Shown here: in pieces, positions 1 to 8,000 of the stretch
How the letters are laid out: each line of letters opens with the position of its first letter
Numbering within the stretch: the first letter of the stretch is position 1
Made by a program: the position numbers and the translations under genes
NCBI GenBank assembly: GCA_025936675.1
Contig: JAICSX010000003.1
Location: 1-64,000 of the forward strand
Length of the DNA: 64,000 bases
Source: Sphingomonas sp.
GTDB taxonomy: Bacteria; Pseudomonadota; Alphaproteobacteria; Sphingomonadales; Sphingomonadaceae
Direction: 5' to 3'
The notes under the pieces: generated by a model
Database searches by the model: none
What the model saw: the letters and a program-made list of their open reading frames with translations, nothing else
Told to the model about the DNA's origin: nothing

Positions 1-383
1 CCTGCCGAATCCCCTACGGCGCAGGCGAAAAGGCCAAGCGGGTCGAGTTCCGCTTCCCCGATGCCCTCGCCAACCCATATCTCGCTTATTCGGCGCTTCT
101 GATGGCGGGCCTCGACGGAATCCAGAACCGCATCCATCCCGGCGATCCGATGGACAAGAACCTCTACGACCTGCCGCCGCAGGAGCTGGTCAACGTCCCA
201 ACCGTCTGCGGATCGCTCCGCGAAGCGCTGGTCAGCTTGTCGAACGACCGAGCCTTCCTCACCAAGGGAGACGTCTTCAGCGACGACCAGATCGACGCCT
301 ACAGCGAGCTGAAATGGGAGGACGTCATGCGCTGGGAAACGACGCCCAGCCCGGTCGAATTCGACATGTATTATTCGAGTTAA
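1..383 (+). CDS. glnA: Glutamine synthetase type I, C-terminal part (gene begins before window)
   Basis: Only the last ~126 codons are present, open from base 3 to TAA at 381-383. GlnA makes glutamine from glutamate, ammonia and ATP in the cytoplasm as a dodecamer. The visible part carries the conserved C-terminal stretch with RIPY near the window edge, then [27 protein letters not shown] and [15 protein letters not shown]. The tyrosine of NLYDLPP (codon 165-167) is the site adenylylated by GlnE in type I enzymes, so nitrogen control by adenylylation is likely retained. The end MYYSS is in the expected place for the family. Upstream gene content (for example glnB) cannot be seen. Confidence 0.96.
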   Translation, partial: CRIPYGAGEKAKRVEFRFPDALANPYLAYSALLMAGLDGIQNRIHPGDPMDKNLYDLPPQELVNVPTVCGSLREALVSLSNDRAFLTKGDVFSDDQIDAYSELKWEDVMRWETTPSPVEFDMYYSS

Positions 384-411
384 TTTTAGGGTAAGCTCCT
401 GCTTTCGGGAC

Positions 412-455
412 GCCGATGGGGGGAACCCTCCCACCTTCCCTTTCCTCCCATCGGC
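412..455. terminator. Inverted repeat after glnA, possible terminator
   Basis: GCCGATGGG (412-420) is perfectly complementary to CCCATCGGC (447-455), with a C/T-rich loop that holds a second small GGG/CCC pairing. It lies 29 bases after the glnA stop and before the PilZ gene on the same strand. There is no T-run behind it, so it is a weak candidate for intrinsic termination or 3'-end protection. Confidence 0.45.
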
Positions 456-543
456 ATCGCGAATCACCCCACATTCAAAGTGCACGATTCCGTAACCATG
501 CCCGGCGTATGAAGCGCGTCGGCGTACGCGTTTCGGAGTAGGC

Positions 544-1485
544 ATGAACATCAGGGCCAAGATTTTCGGCGGCTACGATTCGGCCGCGGAGTCCCTCCTT
601 CCTGCGAAGAAGCCCAAGGGCGTCCGGGCCGACCAGCTCGACAGCATTCCATTGCGCCGCGAGTCGCGCGACCGGCGCAACAGCCGCACCGAGGATCGTC
701 ATCGCCTGGTCAGCGAACGCGCCAAGGTCACCCACAACGGCAGCGACCATGAGGTCGAGCTGATCAACCTGTCCGGCGGCGGCGCGATGATCTCCGGGCC
801 GCTCGAGCCCATGCTGTGGGACCGCCTTGACCTGCACCTTGGCAATCATGGGTCCATCGAATGCGTCGTCCGCTGGATCCGCGACGGCAATATCGGGCTC
901 GAGTTCGCCCATGAGACGCGGCTGGACTGGCCGTCGGACCAGGTCGCGATCGTGCTCCGGCACGTCATCGAAAAGACCTTTCCGCATATTGCCTTCCCCG
1001 AGCCGGAGGAAACACCAGCCGCCACCGCGCCGGCCGCTGCTCCAATCCAGCAAGGCCCTCGCGAGGCAATCAACGAGCACCGCGCGGCACATCGCCACCC
1101 GCTCATTTGGAACGGCACGCTGTACCACGACTTCCAAAGCGACACCGTCCGCGTCCGGAACATCTCCGAAACCGGTGCGATGATCGAAACGCAAGGCCAG
1201 GTCCGTGTCGGCAGCGAGCCTTTGCTCGAGCTCAGTCCATCCGTCTCCTTATCGGCAACGGTGGAATGGGTCGTCGGCGATCAGGTCGGCCTGAGGTTCC
1301 ATTCTCCCTTCAACATGAACCTGCTGACCGAATCCCGGCCTGTCGTCGCGCCGACGACCTGGCTGCCCCCTGCCTATCTCGAAAATCAAGCCGAGGAGCA
1401 GGAGGAGGAAACCGGAAGCGACCATTGGGGCCGGCTCAGCCTCTATCAGCTGAAGCAGGAGCTCGAAGGGTTCCTTAAGCGCTAG
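544..1485 (+). CDS. Protein with two PilZ domains (c-di-GMP binding candidate)
   Basis: 313 aa, ATG preceded by GGAG five bases upstream. PilZ domain 1 spans about residues 50-128: an Arg-rich lead-in (R45-R59) followed by NLSGGG at 75-80. Domain 2 spans about 178-262: RAAHR (180-184, fits RxxxR) followed by NISETG at 206-211 (fits D/NxSxxG). The two are joined by a Pro/Ala-rich linker (153-172), and the C-tail (283-313) is acidic. No membrane segment or enzymatic domain is visible, so it probably acts as a cytoplasmic c-di-GMP receptor. Its stop overlaps that of the convergent membrane-protein gene by four bases (CTAG). The output partner is unknown. Confidence 0.85.
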   Translation: MNIRAKIFGGYDSAAESLLPAKKPKGVRADQLDSIPLRRESRDRRNSRTEDRHRLVSERAKVTHNGSDHEVELINLSGGGAMISGPLEPMLWDRLDLHLGNHGSIECVVRWIRDGNIGLEFAHETRLDWPSDQVAIVLRHVIEKTFPHIAFPEPEETPAATAPAAAPIQQGPREAINEHRAAHRHPLIWNGTLYHDFQSDTVRVRNISETGAMIETQGQVRVGSEPLLELSPSVSLSATVEWVVGDQVGLRFHSPFNMNLLTESRPVVAPTTWLPPAYLENQAEEQEEETGSDHWGRLSLYQLKQELEGFLKR

Positions 1486-2888
1486 CCGCCAGGCCGAACG
1501 TAAATCACCCCGACCTTGTCGGCGGCGATCCTCCGCCAGCCGGAGCGATCGAGCAGGCTGATCAGGGCCTTGCTGCGGTTCGGCAGAATCGCCCAACGGA
1601 TGTTCCAGCGCTGCACCGCGCGCGAAAAGGCTTGCGGATCGCCATGCGCGATGTGCGAATAATCGACGACCAGCGCGTCCCCGTACATGTCGCCGCGCCC
1701 GTCGACATAGGGCCTGATCCCTTCAAGGATCAGCGGACCGCCCATCGAATAGCCGTTCAGCACGGGCTCTGAGCGCAGCTGCGGCGGGATTTGCGCGATC
1801 AGGTGCCACGGGTTCGCATCATTTTCCGGCGGACTGAGCGGGAGAATAGCGCGCGCGACGATCAGCAATGCGGCAGCACCGCCGAGCACGTAGAGTTCAG
1901 TCTTGTCTTCAGAGGGCTCTGCCGCCCGCCGCGCAAAGCCCTCGGGCAGGAGCATCGCCGCGACGATCGCCAGCACCGTCTGGTGGCGCACCTGGAGCAG
2001 ACCGAGGCCGACCAGCGCGGCGAGCAGCAGCCATCGCACCCACGGCAGCCGCGGCCGCTTCCACACGATCAGCGCGAGTGTGATACCCAGCACCACGAAG
2101 AAGTAAGGCGTCAGCGCGAAGCTCGCGGGTTTCCACTCATCGATCAGCGGCAGCATTTGCAGCTGCGTGAAGCGAAGCGGGTGGAATACGCCCTCGACGC
2201 CATTGCCGTTGATGAACACCGCGGCGACGCAGCAGATCCCGAACAGCAGCCACTGTCGGAGCGCCCGCGCCTTGTCGCCGGCGACGACGAGCGCCTCGAG
2301 CCCGAATGCGCCGGCAATCGCGAGGCCAAAGATGTAGCCGCCATGGAGGTTCGCCCACAGGGCCATCAGCAACGCCGCGATGATCGGCGGCGCACGGTCC
2401 TGCTCGCGAGCACGAAGCATCAGCCAGGTCCAGAAGGCGAGCAGCGGCCAGGTCAGCACGTGCGGCCGGGCGAGCAGCATCGGGATCAGCACGAAGTCCA
2501 TCGCGACGATGGGCACCAGCGCGGTCCGAAGCCAGCGGCTCGCGTTCAGATAGACGACGGCATGAAGACCGATCAGCGCCGCCGTCACCAGCGCCGCAAC
2601 ACCGCCGTAACCGGCGAGCTCGTAGGCGCTGGCGTAAAGCACCTCAGAGAGCCACTCAATCGGGACCCACGGCTTCCCCGCCCAGGTGAACGAGAACGGA
2701 TCGGTATGCGGGATTGAATGATGGGCCAGGATCCAGCGGCCGGTGGCGAGGTGCCAGCTGACGTCGCCGTCGTTGAAGATCATCTTCGAGCTGCCGAGCA
2801 CCGCCGGGATCAGCAGCACGGCGATGAATAAGGGGATGACCGACCGGCGCTTCGCCGGCGCGGCTTCTTCCTCAGCCACGGACGCCAA
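1482..2888 (-). CDS. Polytopic inner-membrane protein, GT-C-like architecture
   Basis: About 468 aa with a short Lys/Arg-Ala lead and roughly ten hydrophobic segments. After the first segment there is a polar loop with a conserved-looking acidic site (NDGDVSWHLATGRWIL), the layout seen in GT-C type membrane glycosyltransferases. A C-terminal ~100-residue soluble tail follows (GYSMGGPLILEG, PYVDGRGDMYGD). I cannot assign a sugar or acceptor. Start is uncertain: TTG at 2888 or GTG at 2879; the latter lies inside the end of the upstream permease, so the pair is probably co-transcribed. A lipid-linked-sugar glycosyltransferase is plausible but unproven. Confidence 0.75.
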   Translation of the reverse strand: MASVAEEEAAPAKRRSVIPLFIAVLLIPAVLGSSKMIFNDGDVSWHLATGRWILAHHSIPHTDPFSFTWAGKPWVPIEWLSEVLYASAYELAGYGGVAALVTAALIGLHAVVYLNASRWLRTALVPIVAMDFVLIPMLLARPHVLTWPLLAFWTWLMLRAREQDRAPPIIAALLMALWANLHGGYIFGLAIAGAFGLEALVVAGDKARALRQWLLFGICCVAAVFINGNGVEGVFHPLRFTQLQMLPLIDEWKPASFALTPYFFVVLGITLALIVWKRPRLPWVRWLLLAALVGLGLLQVRHQTVLAIVAAMLLPEGFARRAAEPSEDKTELYVLGGAAALLIVARAILPLSPPENDANPWHLIAQIPPQLRSEPVLNGYSMGGPLILEGIRPYVDGRGDMYGDALVVDYSHIAHGDPQAFSRAVQRWNIRWAILPNRSKALISLLDRSGWRRIAADKVGVIYVRPGG

Positions 2889-4290
2889 TGCGCGCCCGCT
2901 CAGCGGCCCGGCTGCCGTAGATCGCGTAGAGCACGAGTCCGATGACCTGCGCCGTCACGAAGAACAGCTGGGTCCGGTTCGGAAGGCTGATGAACAGATA
3001 GAGGCAGCCGAGGATTCCAATCGTCCCCACGATCGGAGCCGCGGGCGTGCGGAACTTGCGCTCCGTCTCCGGCTCGCGGCGGCGCAGAACGAGCATCGCG
3101 GCGCACACCGCGACGAACGCGGCGAGCGTTCCCGCATTGGCCAGGGCCGCAATCGACGCCAGCGGAATTAGGCCGGCGAACACCGACGTCACGACGGCCG
3201 TGAACAAGGTGATCCGAACAGGCGTGCCGCGTGCCGACACTCGGGCAAGGCTCGGCGGAAGGAGGCCGTCGCGGGCGACTGTGAAGAAGATCCGGCTCTG
3301 CCCGTAGAAGAAGGCGAGGATCACCGTCGGCAACGCGATTACCGCCGCCGCGCCGAGGATTCGGGCGGCCCACGGCTTGCCGATTTCGCGCAGGATCAGT
3401 GCCAGCGGCTCCGGGCTATTGGCGAAGCCGGAGGTGGCGACGGCGCCGATCGCTGCCGCTGCAACCGCCATGTAGATGGCGACGCAAACCAGCATCGACC
3501 CGACGATCCCGATTGCAAGGTCGCGGCTGGGGTTCTTGGCTTCCTCCGCCGCCGTCGCGATGGCGTCGAATCCGTAGAAGGCGAAGAAGATGATCGCCGC
3601 CGCGGCCATAACTCCAACCTCAGATCCCGACGGACCGCTGCGCGGGAATCCGTAGGGCATGAAGGGATGGAAATGATCGGCGTTGAAGACCGGCAGGGCG
3701 ACCGCGATGAACAGCGCCAGCGCCGCCATCTTGATGAGGACGAGGATGGCGTTGAGCGTCGCGCTCTCGCGCGTTCCGGCGATGAGCAGGCCGGCAACTA
3801 CCCAAATGATGAAGATCGCAGGAAGATTGATCACCCCGCCGAGCTCGGGCCCCTGGACCAGCGCACTCGGCAGCCCGAGCCCGACCGACTGCAGGAAGCC
3901 TGCGGCATAACCTGACCAGCCGACCGCCACCGCGCTCACCACCAACGTATATTCGAGGATCAGCGCAACGCCGATCATCCAGGCGATCAGCTCGCCGAAG
4001 ACGACGTAGGAGTAAGTGTAAGCCGAACCCGACGCTGGGATCATCGTCGCGACCTCGGCGTAGGCTAGCGCGGCACAGGCGCAGATGACTCCGGCGATGG
4101 CGAAGGAGAGGATGACGGCAGGACCGGCCTTCCCCGCGCCGACGCCGATCAGGGTCAGGATTCCGGTGCCGACGATCGCGCCGACGCCGAGCGCCACCAG
4201 ATGCGGCCAGGACAGGGACTGCTTGAGCCGATGCTCGGCGGGCATGTCCTCCCGGGCGACGACGGCCTTGCGGACGTTCCAATTCTTCAT
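2872..4290 (-). CDS. APC-family amino acid permease
   Basis: 472 aa, ATG start with a strong GGGGGAG site upstream. About twelve hydrophobic segments. The N-terminal region ends in SWPHLVALGVGAIVGTGIL, where the GxGxIxGxG-type break in TM1 marks the APC superfamily. TM2-TM3 continue with CALAYAEVATMIPASGSAYT, typical of the cationic amino acid transporter (CAT/YfnA-like) branch. Substrate cannot be fixed from sequence. Its 3' end overlaps the downstream membrane-protein gene by up to 17 bases, suggesting one transcript. Confidence 0.9.
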   Translation of the reverse strand: MKNWNVRKAVVAREDMPAEHRLKQSLSWPHLVALGVGAIVGTGILTLIGVGAGKAGPAVILSFAIAGVICACAALAYAEVATMIPASGSAYTYSYVVFGELIAWMIGVALILEYTLVVSAVAVGWSGYAAGFLQSVGLGLPSALVQGPELGGVINLPAIFIIWVVAGLLIAGTRESATLNAILVLIKMAALALFIAVALPVFNADHFHPFMPYGFPRSGPSGSEVGVMAAAAIIFFAFYGFDAIATAAEEAKNPSRDLAIGIVGSMLVCVAIYMAVAAAAIGAVATSGFANSPEPLALILREIGKPWAARILGAAAVIALPTVILAFFYGQSRIFFTVARDGLLPPSLARVSARGTPVRITLFTAVVTSVFAGLIPLASIAALANAGTLAAFVAVCAAMLVLRRREPETERKFRTPAAPIVGTIGILGCLYLFISLPNRTQLFFVTAQVIGLVLYAIYGSRAAERARIGVRG

Positions 4291-4601
4291 GCGTTTTTGC
4301 TCCCCCTCCCCTCAATTCGGTGAGTAGCGGAGCAAATGCCGATCGCGCAATGCATCGCACGAGAGCGGAGAGAGCCTTAAGTTCATTAAGTTCACGGAGA
4401 GCAGCGCTTTTGGTGTGAACTTAGCGGTGGGCGAGCTTGCCAGATTCGACCGGGGAACGCAGACTTGCGGCGGCGCCATGCGCCCAGCCAAGCACGTGAA
4501 ATCCAAATAGGAAAGCGGTTGGGCGGCTTTTTCGTTGTGCCGCGCTTGTGGCAGCTTTCGACCCATTGCAGACATTAGCTTGGTCCGACACAATTCGACG
4601 C
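4291..4601. other. Intergenic stretch without a convincing gene
   Basis: Upstream region of the permease (minus) and of the small membrane gene (plus). It contains one copy of the dispersed repeat (4549-4580). The open frames here, for example a minus-strand frame 4312-4593, read through the repeat and show no family resemblance. A minus-strand permease promoter must lie within the first ~100 bases, but I could not single out -35/-10 boxes. Confidence 0.6.
4549..4580 (+). repeat. Dispersed short repeat, copy 1
   Basis: Core GCAGCTTTCGACCCATTGCA followed by GACATTAG. It matches the copy at 7338-7370 over about 31 bases with one mismatch. Confidence 0.8.
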
Positions 4602-4931
4602 ATGCTGGACTATCTGAGCAGACCCTCCATTCAGCTCGGCCTGACAGCCCTCCTCTTGCTTTGCGGCTTCGCCATTGGGCCCATCGTGAACGGATTAGGT
4701 CGTCACTTCGACACTAAGTTAGTTGCGGAATGGGCCCTTGCTCTGCTTCTCCTGATTGGATCGCCGATCTTGATTGCTCGCGCATTTCGAACCGGAGCGG
4801 TGGGATCGCGAATGGGAACGGTGACGAGGGACCGCCAGCCGCCAATCTTTTGGATGACGGTTGTCGGCTACGGCATTGCTGGCGTTGGAGGACTTCTCTT
4901 CCTGTTGCGCTTGTTATTGGTGGGCCCCTAG
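4602..4931 (+). CDS. Small membrane protein of unknown function
   Basis: About 109 aa from ATG 4602 (MLDYLSRPS). Three hydrophobic segments: LTALLLLCGFAIGPIV, WALALLLLIGSPILIARAF and MTVVGYGIAGVGGLLFLLRLLL, with a basic loop between the second and third. The open frame extends upstream to GTG 4548, but that extension translates the dispersed repeat and is probably not coding. No clear Shine-Dalgarno precedes 4602. It sits alone between repeats. Membrane topology is well supported; function is unknown, and a non-expressed frame cannot be excluded. Confidence 0.6.
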   Translation: MLDYLSRPSIQLGLTALLLLCGFAIGPIVNGLGRHFDTKLVAEWALALLLLIGSPILIARAFRTGAVGSRMGTVTRDRQPPIFWMTVVGYGIAGVGGLLFLLRLLLVGP

Positions 4932-4932
4932 C

Positions 4933-4962
4933 GTCCGCTTTCCACCCATTCCTGCCACTAGC
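4933..4962 (+). repeat. Dispersed short repeat, copy 2
   Basis: Contains GCTTTCCACCCATTCCTGCC at 4937-4956. The same 23 bases recur exactly at 7969-7991. It begins just after the stop of the small membrane gene. Confidence 0.8.
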
Positions 4963-4968
4963 GTAGAG

Positions 4969-4999
4969 TCAGCTTTCGACCCATTACAGACAGTAGCCC
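4969..4999 (+). repeat. Dispersed short repeat, copy 3
   Basis: TCAGCTTTCGACCCATTACA then GACAGTAGCC; same core as copies 1 and 7, with three or so changes. Confidence 0.75.
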
Positions 5000-5001
5000 A
5001 G

Positions 5002-5022
5002 TGGCAGTTTTCCACGCGTTGT
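5002..5022 (+). repeat. Dispersed short repeat, degenerate copy 4
   Basis: TGGCAGTTTTCCACGCGTTG follows copy 3 directly and keeps the GGCAG-TTT-CCAC-C-TT frame of the repeat. The region 5023-5178 beyond it holds no gene that I can support. Confidence 0.5.
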
Positions 5023-5178
5023 CGAAATTCGGCTCGCGAACGGCACTAAAGAAAGACCGGAAGCGGCCTTCCACTGCTCTCGGTCTGGCGCACGAGTAGC
5101 TCCCCGCCAATGTTCCAAGTCATGTAACTTCGGAAATCGCCGGCGACGGCACTTTCCCGTCAGTACGCGCTCAATAAG

Positions 5179-6861
5179 CTAGGCGGCCCAGCCGATGTGG
5201 TCAGGCTGCAGTTGCCAGCTGAGCCCGATGTTCAGGTTCACGCTGACGTTACCCACGAATGACCCGTGCGGTTCCCCGAGCAGGTCGACGATCGTCCCAG
5301 CATCATTTCGCCACAAGATGTCGTCAAAGTTGTCGTGGTTGTAGTCACCAGTTCCGAGAACGTGCCAATCAGGACCCGGATTGAGGTTGAAGTTGCCATT
5401 ACTAACGAATGCGCCGTTTGGCTGCCCCAGAAAGTCGACGACGGTGCCCTCGTCACTTCTCCAGAGAATGTCATCCAAGCCGTCGCCATTGAAATCGCCC
5501 GTGCCGACGATGTGCCAATCAAGCCCAGGGTTCAGGTTGAAGTTGACGTTGCCAATGAATGCGCCGTTGGACTGACCGAGTAGATCCACGACAGTGCCGT
5601 TGTCGCTTCTCCAAAGGATATCGTCCAACCCGTCCCCATTGAAATCGCCAGTGCCCGCAATATGCCAGTCGAGCCCCGGGTTGAGGCTAAAGTTTGGGTC
5701 CGGGACGAATGGCGCGTCAGGTACGTCGACGATCGTTGCGTCCGGAGCGCCTGCTAGCCACACGGTCGTACCACCATCAACGTTCCGCAGGAGGACATCG
5801 GTTCGGGAGTCACCATTGAAGTCACCCGTCCCGGCGAGGCTCCAACCGGCGGGCAGCGCAGCCGCCCCCTCAAAGTCGGGCTGAAAGCCGGCGCTGATGG
5901 TCTGGAGCCGTGCCACGATGCCGTCGAAAAGTATGTCCTCCCGGCCATCGCCGTTGAAATCGCCGAGCCCGACGATTGCACTGTCCGGGTTCCAATTGAG
6001 CGTAGGCCCGGGCGTGAACCCCCCAGTTTCAGTCCCGTAGAAGAACAGGGCTGCGCCGGTTGAATCCCGAAACAGAATGTCGCTGCGGCCGTCGCTGTTA
6101 AAGTCACTCGAGGGGTCGGACCTGAGCAGCAACTCGACTCCTCCGGATGGGCTCGCCTCCGCCACGAGCTTTCCCGGGAGTATGGAATCGAATGTTAGCG
6201 AACCCCCACTGTAGTAAAGCGTGTCTCCAGAGCGGACGAAGCTGAATGCCGGGAGTGTGGCGTCGCGAAAGATAATCCGATCCCCTTGGCTGAAATCGGC
6301 GATGGCGATGCCGCTCATTTCTGCGGCCGTGCCAATGAAGGTGTCATTGCCCGGGCCGCCCTCCAGCGTCAGCGGTCGAATGAATGAACCATCCCGCATC
6401 GGCGTGAGATCAATAAACTGATCAGCCCCGTCACCACCATAGATGGAACCGGTCATCGCATGGCCGTGAGCATCGAAGATGTCGTCGCCGCCATTTCCCC
6501 ACAAGGTGCCGTCGTTGTCGGCGAAAAAATTGAACTGGTCCGCTCCGTCGTCTCCCGATCCGCTCACTGTTCCGCCGTAGAGATTAACAACATTGTTGCC
6601 CGGCCCGCCATCGAACATCACATGCGCGGTGTAGATATCGATACGATCGTCGCCGCTTTCGCCGAAGACGCGGAGGAGAGCGGTGCCAGCATCTATGACA
6701 TAATCATCACCGTCCCCAAGATATAGGTTAGTTTCCCAGCCACCGCTGGCGGTGATCGTGTCGTTCCCTGCAAGCGCGTAAACTGATGTTGGTGGCCCCA
6801 AGGGAGGACCGCCAATTGCGGTGTAGACGTCAGGCCCATCTGTCAAAGTGATAGTCGGCAT
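5179..6861 (-). CDS. RTX / FG-GAP (VCBS-like) repeat protein, probably secreted
   Basis: 560 aa, no N-terminal signal peptide. Residues ~30-180 carry degenerate RTX nonapeptides (GDGDDYVID, GGDGADQF, GGPGNDTF) that bind Ca2+ in secreted proteins. Residues ~250-545 carry six FG-GAP-type units around DFNSDGRSDILFRD, DFNGDGREDILF, DFNGDSRTDVLL, two identical DFNGDGLDDILWRS, and DYNHDNFDDILWRN. The last units are nearly identical at the DNA level, so they arose recently. Proteins of this kind usually leave by type I secretion using a C-terminal signal; here the C-terminus is the FG-GAP block and no T1SS genes lie in the window. Composition looks less GC-rich than its neighbours, and repeats flank it, consistent with acquisition. 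Confidence 0.85.
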   Translation of the reverse strand: MPTITLTDGPDVYTAIGGPPLGPPTSVYALAGNDTITASGGWETNLYLGDGDDYVIDAGTALLRVFGESGDDRIDIYTAHVMFDGGPGNNVVNLYGGTVSGSGDDGADQFNFFADNDGTLWGNGGDDIFDAHGHAMTGSIYGGDGADQFIDLTPMRDGSFIRPLTLEGGPGNDTFIGTAAEMSGIAIADFSQGDRIIFRDATLPAFSFVRSGDTLYYSGGSLTFDSILPGKLVAEASPSGGVELLLRSDPSSDFNSDGRSDILFRDSTGAALFFYGTETGGFTPGPTLNWNPDSAIVGLGDFNGDGREDILFDGIVARLQTISAGFQPDFEGAAALPAGWSLAGTGDFNGDSRTDVLLRNVDGGTTVWLAGAPDATIVDVPDAPFVPDPNFSLNPGLDWHIAGTGDFNGDGLDDILWRSDNGTVVDLLGQSNGAFIGNVNFNLNPGLDWHIVGTGDFNGDGLDDILWRSDEGTVVDFLGQPNGAFVSNGNFNLNPGPDWHVLGTGDYNHDNFDDILWRNDAGTIVDLLGEPHGSFVGNVSVNLNIGLSWQLQPDHIGWAA

Positions 6862-6967
6862 ATCGCCCTGTTCTACTAGAAGCCGTCACGCTGCAGCTTG
6901 TTTCGACTATTTCCCATGTCGAGATGATCCGGAGTTCTACGTAGCCGACGCGAATGGCCGAAGAGGC

Positions 6968-6995
6968 TCAGCTTTCCACCCAAAGCGACCATTGG
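6968..6995 (+). repeat. Dispersed short repeat, copy 5
   Basis: TCAGCTTTCCACCCAAAGCG then ACCATTGGG. The variant with CCCAAAGC in place of CCCATTGC also appears at 7696-7725. Confidence 0.7.
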
Positions 6996-7085
6996 GAGGA
7001 GCTTGTGCATTGCGAATACAAGGCCCTTAGGCCACACTAGCGAAAGCTGGGACTGGCGAGATGTTCTCGCCGTCAGGAGCCCGCA

Positions 7086-7271
7086 ATGCCGACGTACCGA
7101 GTCTATCGCGTGAGCAATTCTGGCCAGATGAAGTTGGTGCAGGAGCTTTCCGTTGCGGGGGATAAAGAAGCTATTGAAGCCGCGAAGGGATTTCACTCTG
7201 ACGCTCGCAAATGCGAGATTTGGGAAGGCTCTCGGCTGGTCGCTGAGATTGGAACGCGCGACCTAGGTTGA
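7086..7271 (+). CDS. Small conserved-type protein, unknown function
   Basis: 61 aa, ATG with AGGAG six bases upstream, so translation is well supported. The protein begins MPTYRVYRVSNSGQM and ends in a WEGSRLVAEIG motif. This beta-rich layout with a C-terminal W-x-G-S-R-x-V/A is one I associate with small alphaproteobacterial proteins of unknown role, often present in several paralogues. No signal peptide, membrane segment or cysteine pair. It stands alone between the RTX gene and repeat copies, with no informative neighbour. Confidence 0.7.
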   Translation: MPTYRVYRVSNSGQMKLVQELSVAGDKEAIEAAKGFHSDARKCEIWEGSRLVAEIGTRDLG

Positions 7272-7337
7272 GACACAACGCAGATGATTGGCTCCGTTCT
7301 CTCCTGTCCAAGCGGCTCGGAAATGGTCGATATCCTG

Positions 7338-7370
7338 GTGGCAGCTTTCGACCCATTGCGGACATTAGGC
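7338..7370 (+). repeat. Dispersed short repeat, copy 6
   Basis: GTGGCAGCTTTCGACCCATT then GCGGACATTAGG; the best match to copy 1. Minus-strand frames through it give peptides such as MSAMGRKLP, also seen at copy 1. Confidence 0.8.
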
Positions 7371-7410
7371 CGTGCAGCCTGACCACCGCTTTCGCTGCGG
7401 CACAACGGAA

Positions 7411-7641
7411 TCAAAGCGGTTGGCCCCTCACTAATGCTAACAAGATAATGATGGCCGAGGCGATGAACCAAACCTCGGCGATGAAAAACAGAACGACGAA
7501 AAACCAAAAGTAGATCGGGTAGTCTCTTCTTGTGTAGTGAAGGGGTCCGAACTTAACGAAGCTCTTGGTCCAGGCTCTCCATAATACAAGCGCGCCGTAA
7601 GCTATGCACGTTGCAAGGAACAGCCACGCCCAAATCGGCAT
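7411..7641 (-). CDS. Small two-helix membrane protein, unknown function
   Basis: 76 aa from ATG 7641 (MPIWAWLFLAT), preceded by GGAG and a purine-rich spacer. Two hydrophobic helices: IWAWLFLATCIAYGALVLW, and YFWFFVVLFFIAEVWFIASAIIILL, linked by a basic loop (KFGPLHYTRRDYP). A longer frame up to 7743 exists but runs through the dispersed repeats at 7696-7752, so the inner start is preferred. Function unknown. Confidence 0.65.
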   Translation of the reverse strand: MPIWAWLFLATCIAYGALVLWRAWTKSFVKFGPLHYTRRDYPIYFWFFVVLFFIAEVWFIASAIIILLALVRGQPL

Positions 7642-7695
7642 CTTTCCGGCTCCCCGATCCTTGCCGCAACCGCTTACAAAGGTTGCACACGATAT

Positions 7696-7752
7696 GTCTG
7701 CTTTCCGCCCAAAGCAGACTCTAGCCGAGTGTCCGATTTCCACCCATTGTCA
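7696..7752 (+). repeat. Dispersed short repeat, copies 7 and 8 in tandem
   Basis: TGTCTGCTTTCCGCCCAAAG (from 7696) and GTCCGATTTCCACCCATTGT (from 7731), separated by a few bases, both in the same orientation as the other copies. Confidence 0.7.
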
Positions 7753-7962
7753 CATCCTGAAGATGCCGAAGCGCAGATACTCAGGAATAGGCGCGTTCAG
7801 CGTTGCAGCGAACGCCAGCCCAATCACATCGCGGGTCTGTATGGTCGATTATTCCGTAGTTCTATAACGGCGCAGTCTCGCTGCGCCATGGGAATATGAA
7901 AGCCCTGCTGAGATTGCAGGTCAGCACAGTCGCTCACGCGCAACGCTTCTGTGTCGTTCCTG

Positions 7963-7992
7963 GCGCTAGCTTTCCACCCATTCCTGCCACTT
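7963..7992 (+). repeat. Dispersed short repeat, copy 9
   Basis: Carries the same 23 bases (GCTTTCCACCCATTCCTGCC plus three more) as copy 2, 3032 bases away. It ends nine bases before the tamB stop codon. Confidence 0.8.
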
Positions 7993-8000
7993 GTTCGCTA

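Larger units (their letters stand above)
7642..8000. other. Intergenic stretch with repeats, no supported gene
   Basis: 359 bases between the two-helix membrane protein and the end of tamB. It holds three repeat copies (7696-7725, 7731-7752, 7963-7992). The rest shows no frame with a ribosome site or recognisable protein. Confidence 0.6.

Noticed and set aside
4312..4593. Minus-strand 93-codon frame upstream of the permease
   Set aside because: Its N-terminal part translates the dispersed repeat (MSAMGRKLP), and no ribosome site or conserved domain is seen.
4549..7992. CRISPR array
   Set aside because: Spacing between repeat copies is irregular, copies are degenerate, and no cas genes are nearby.
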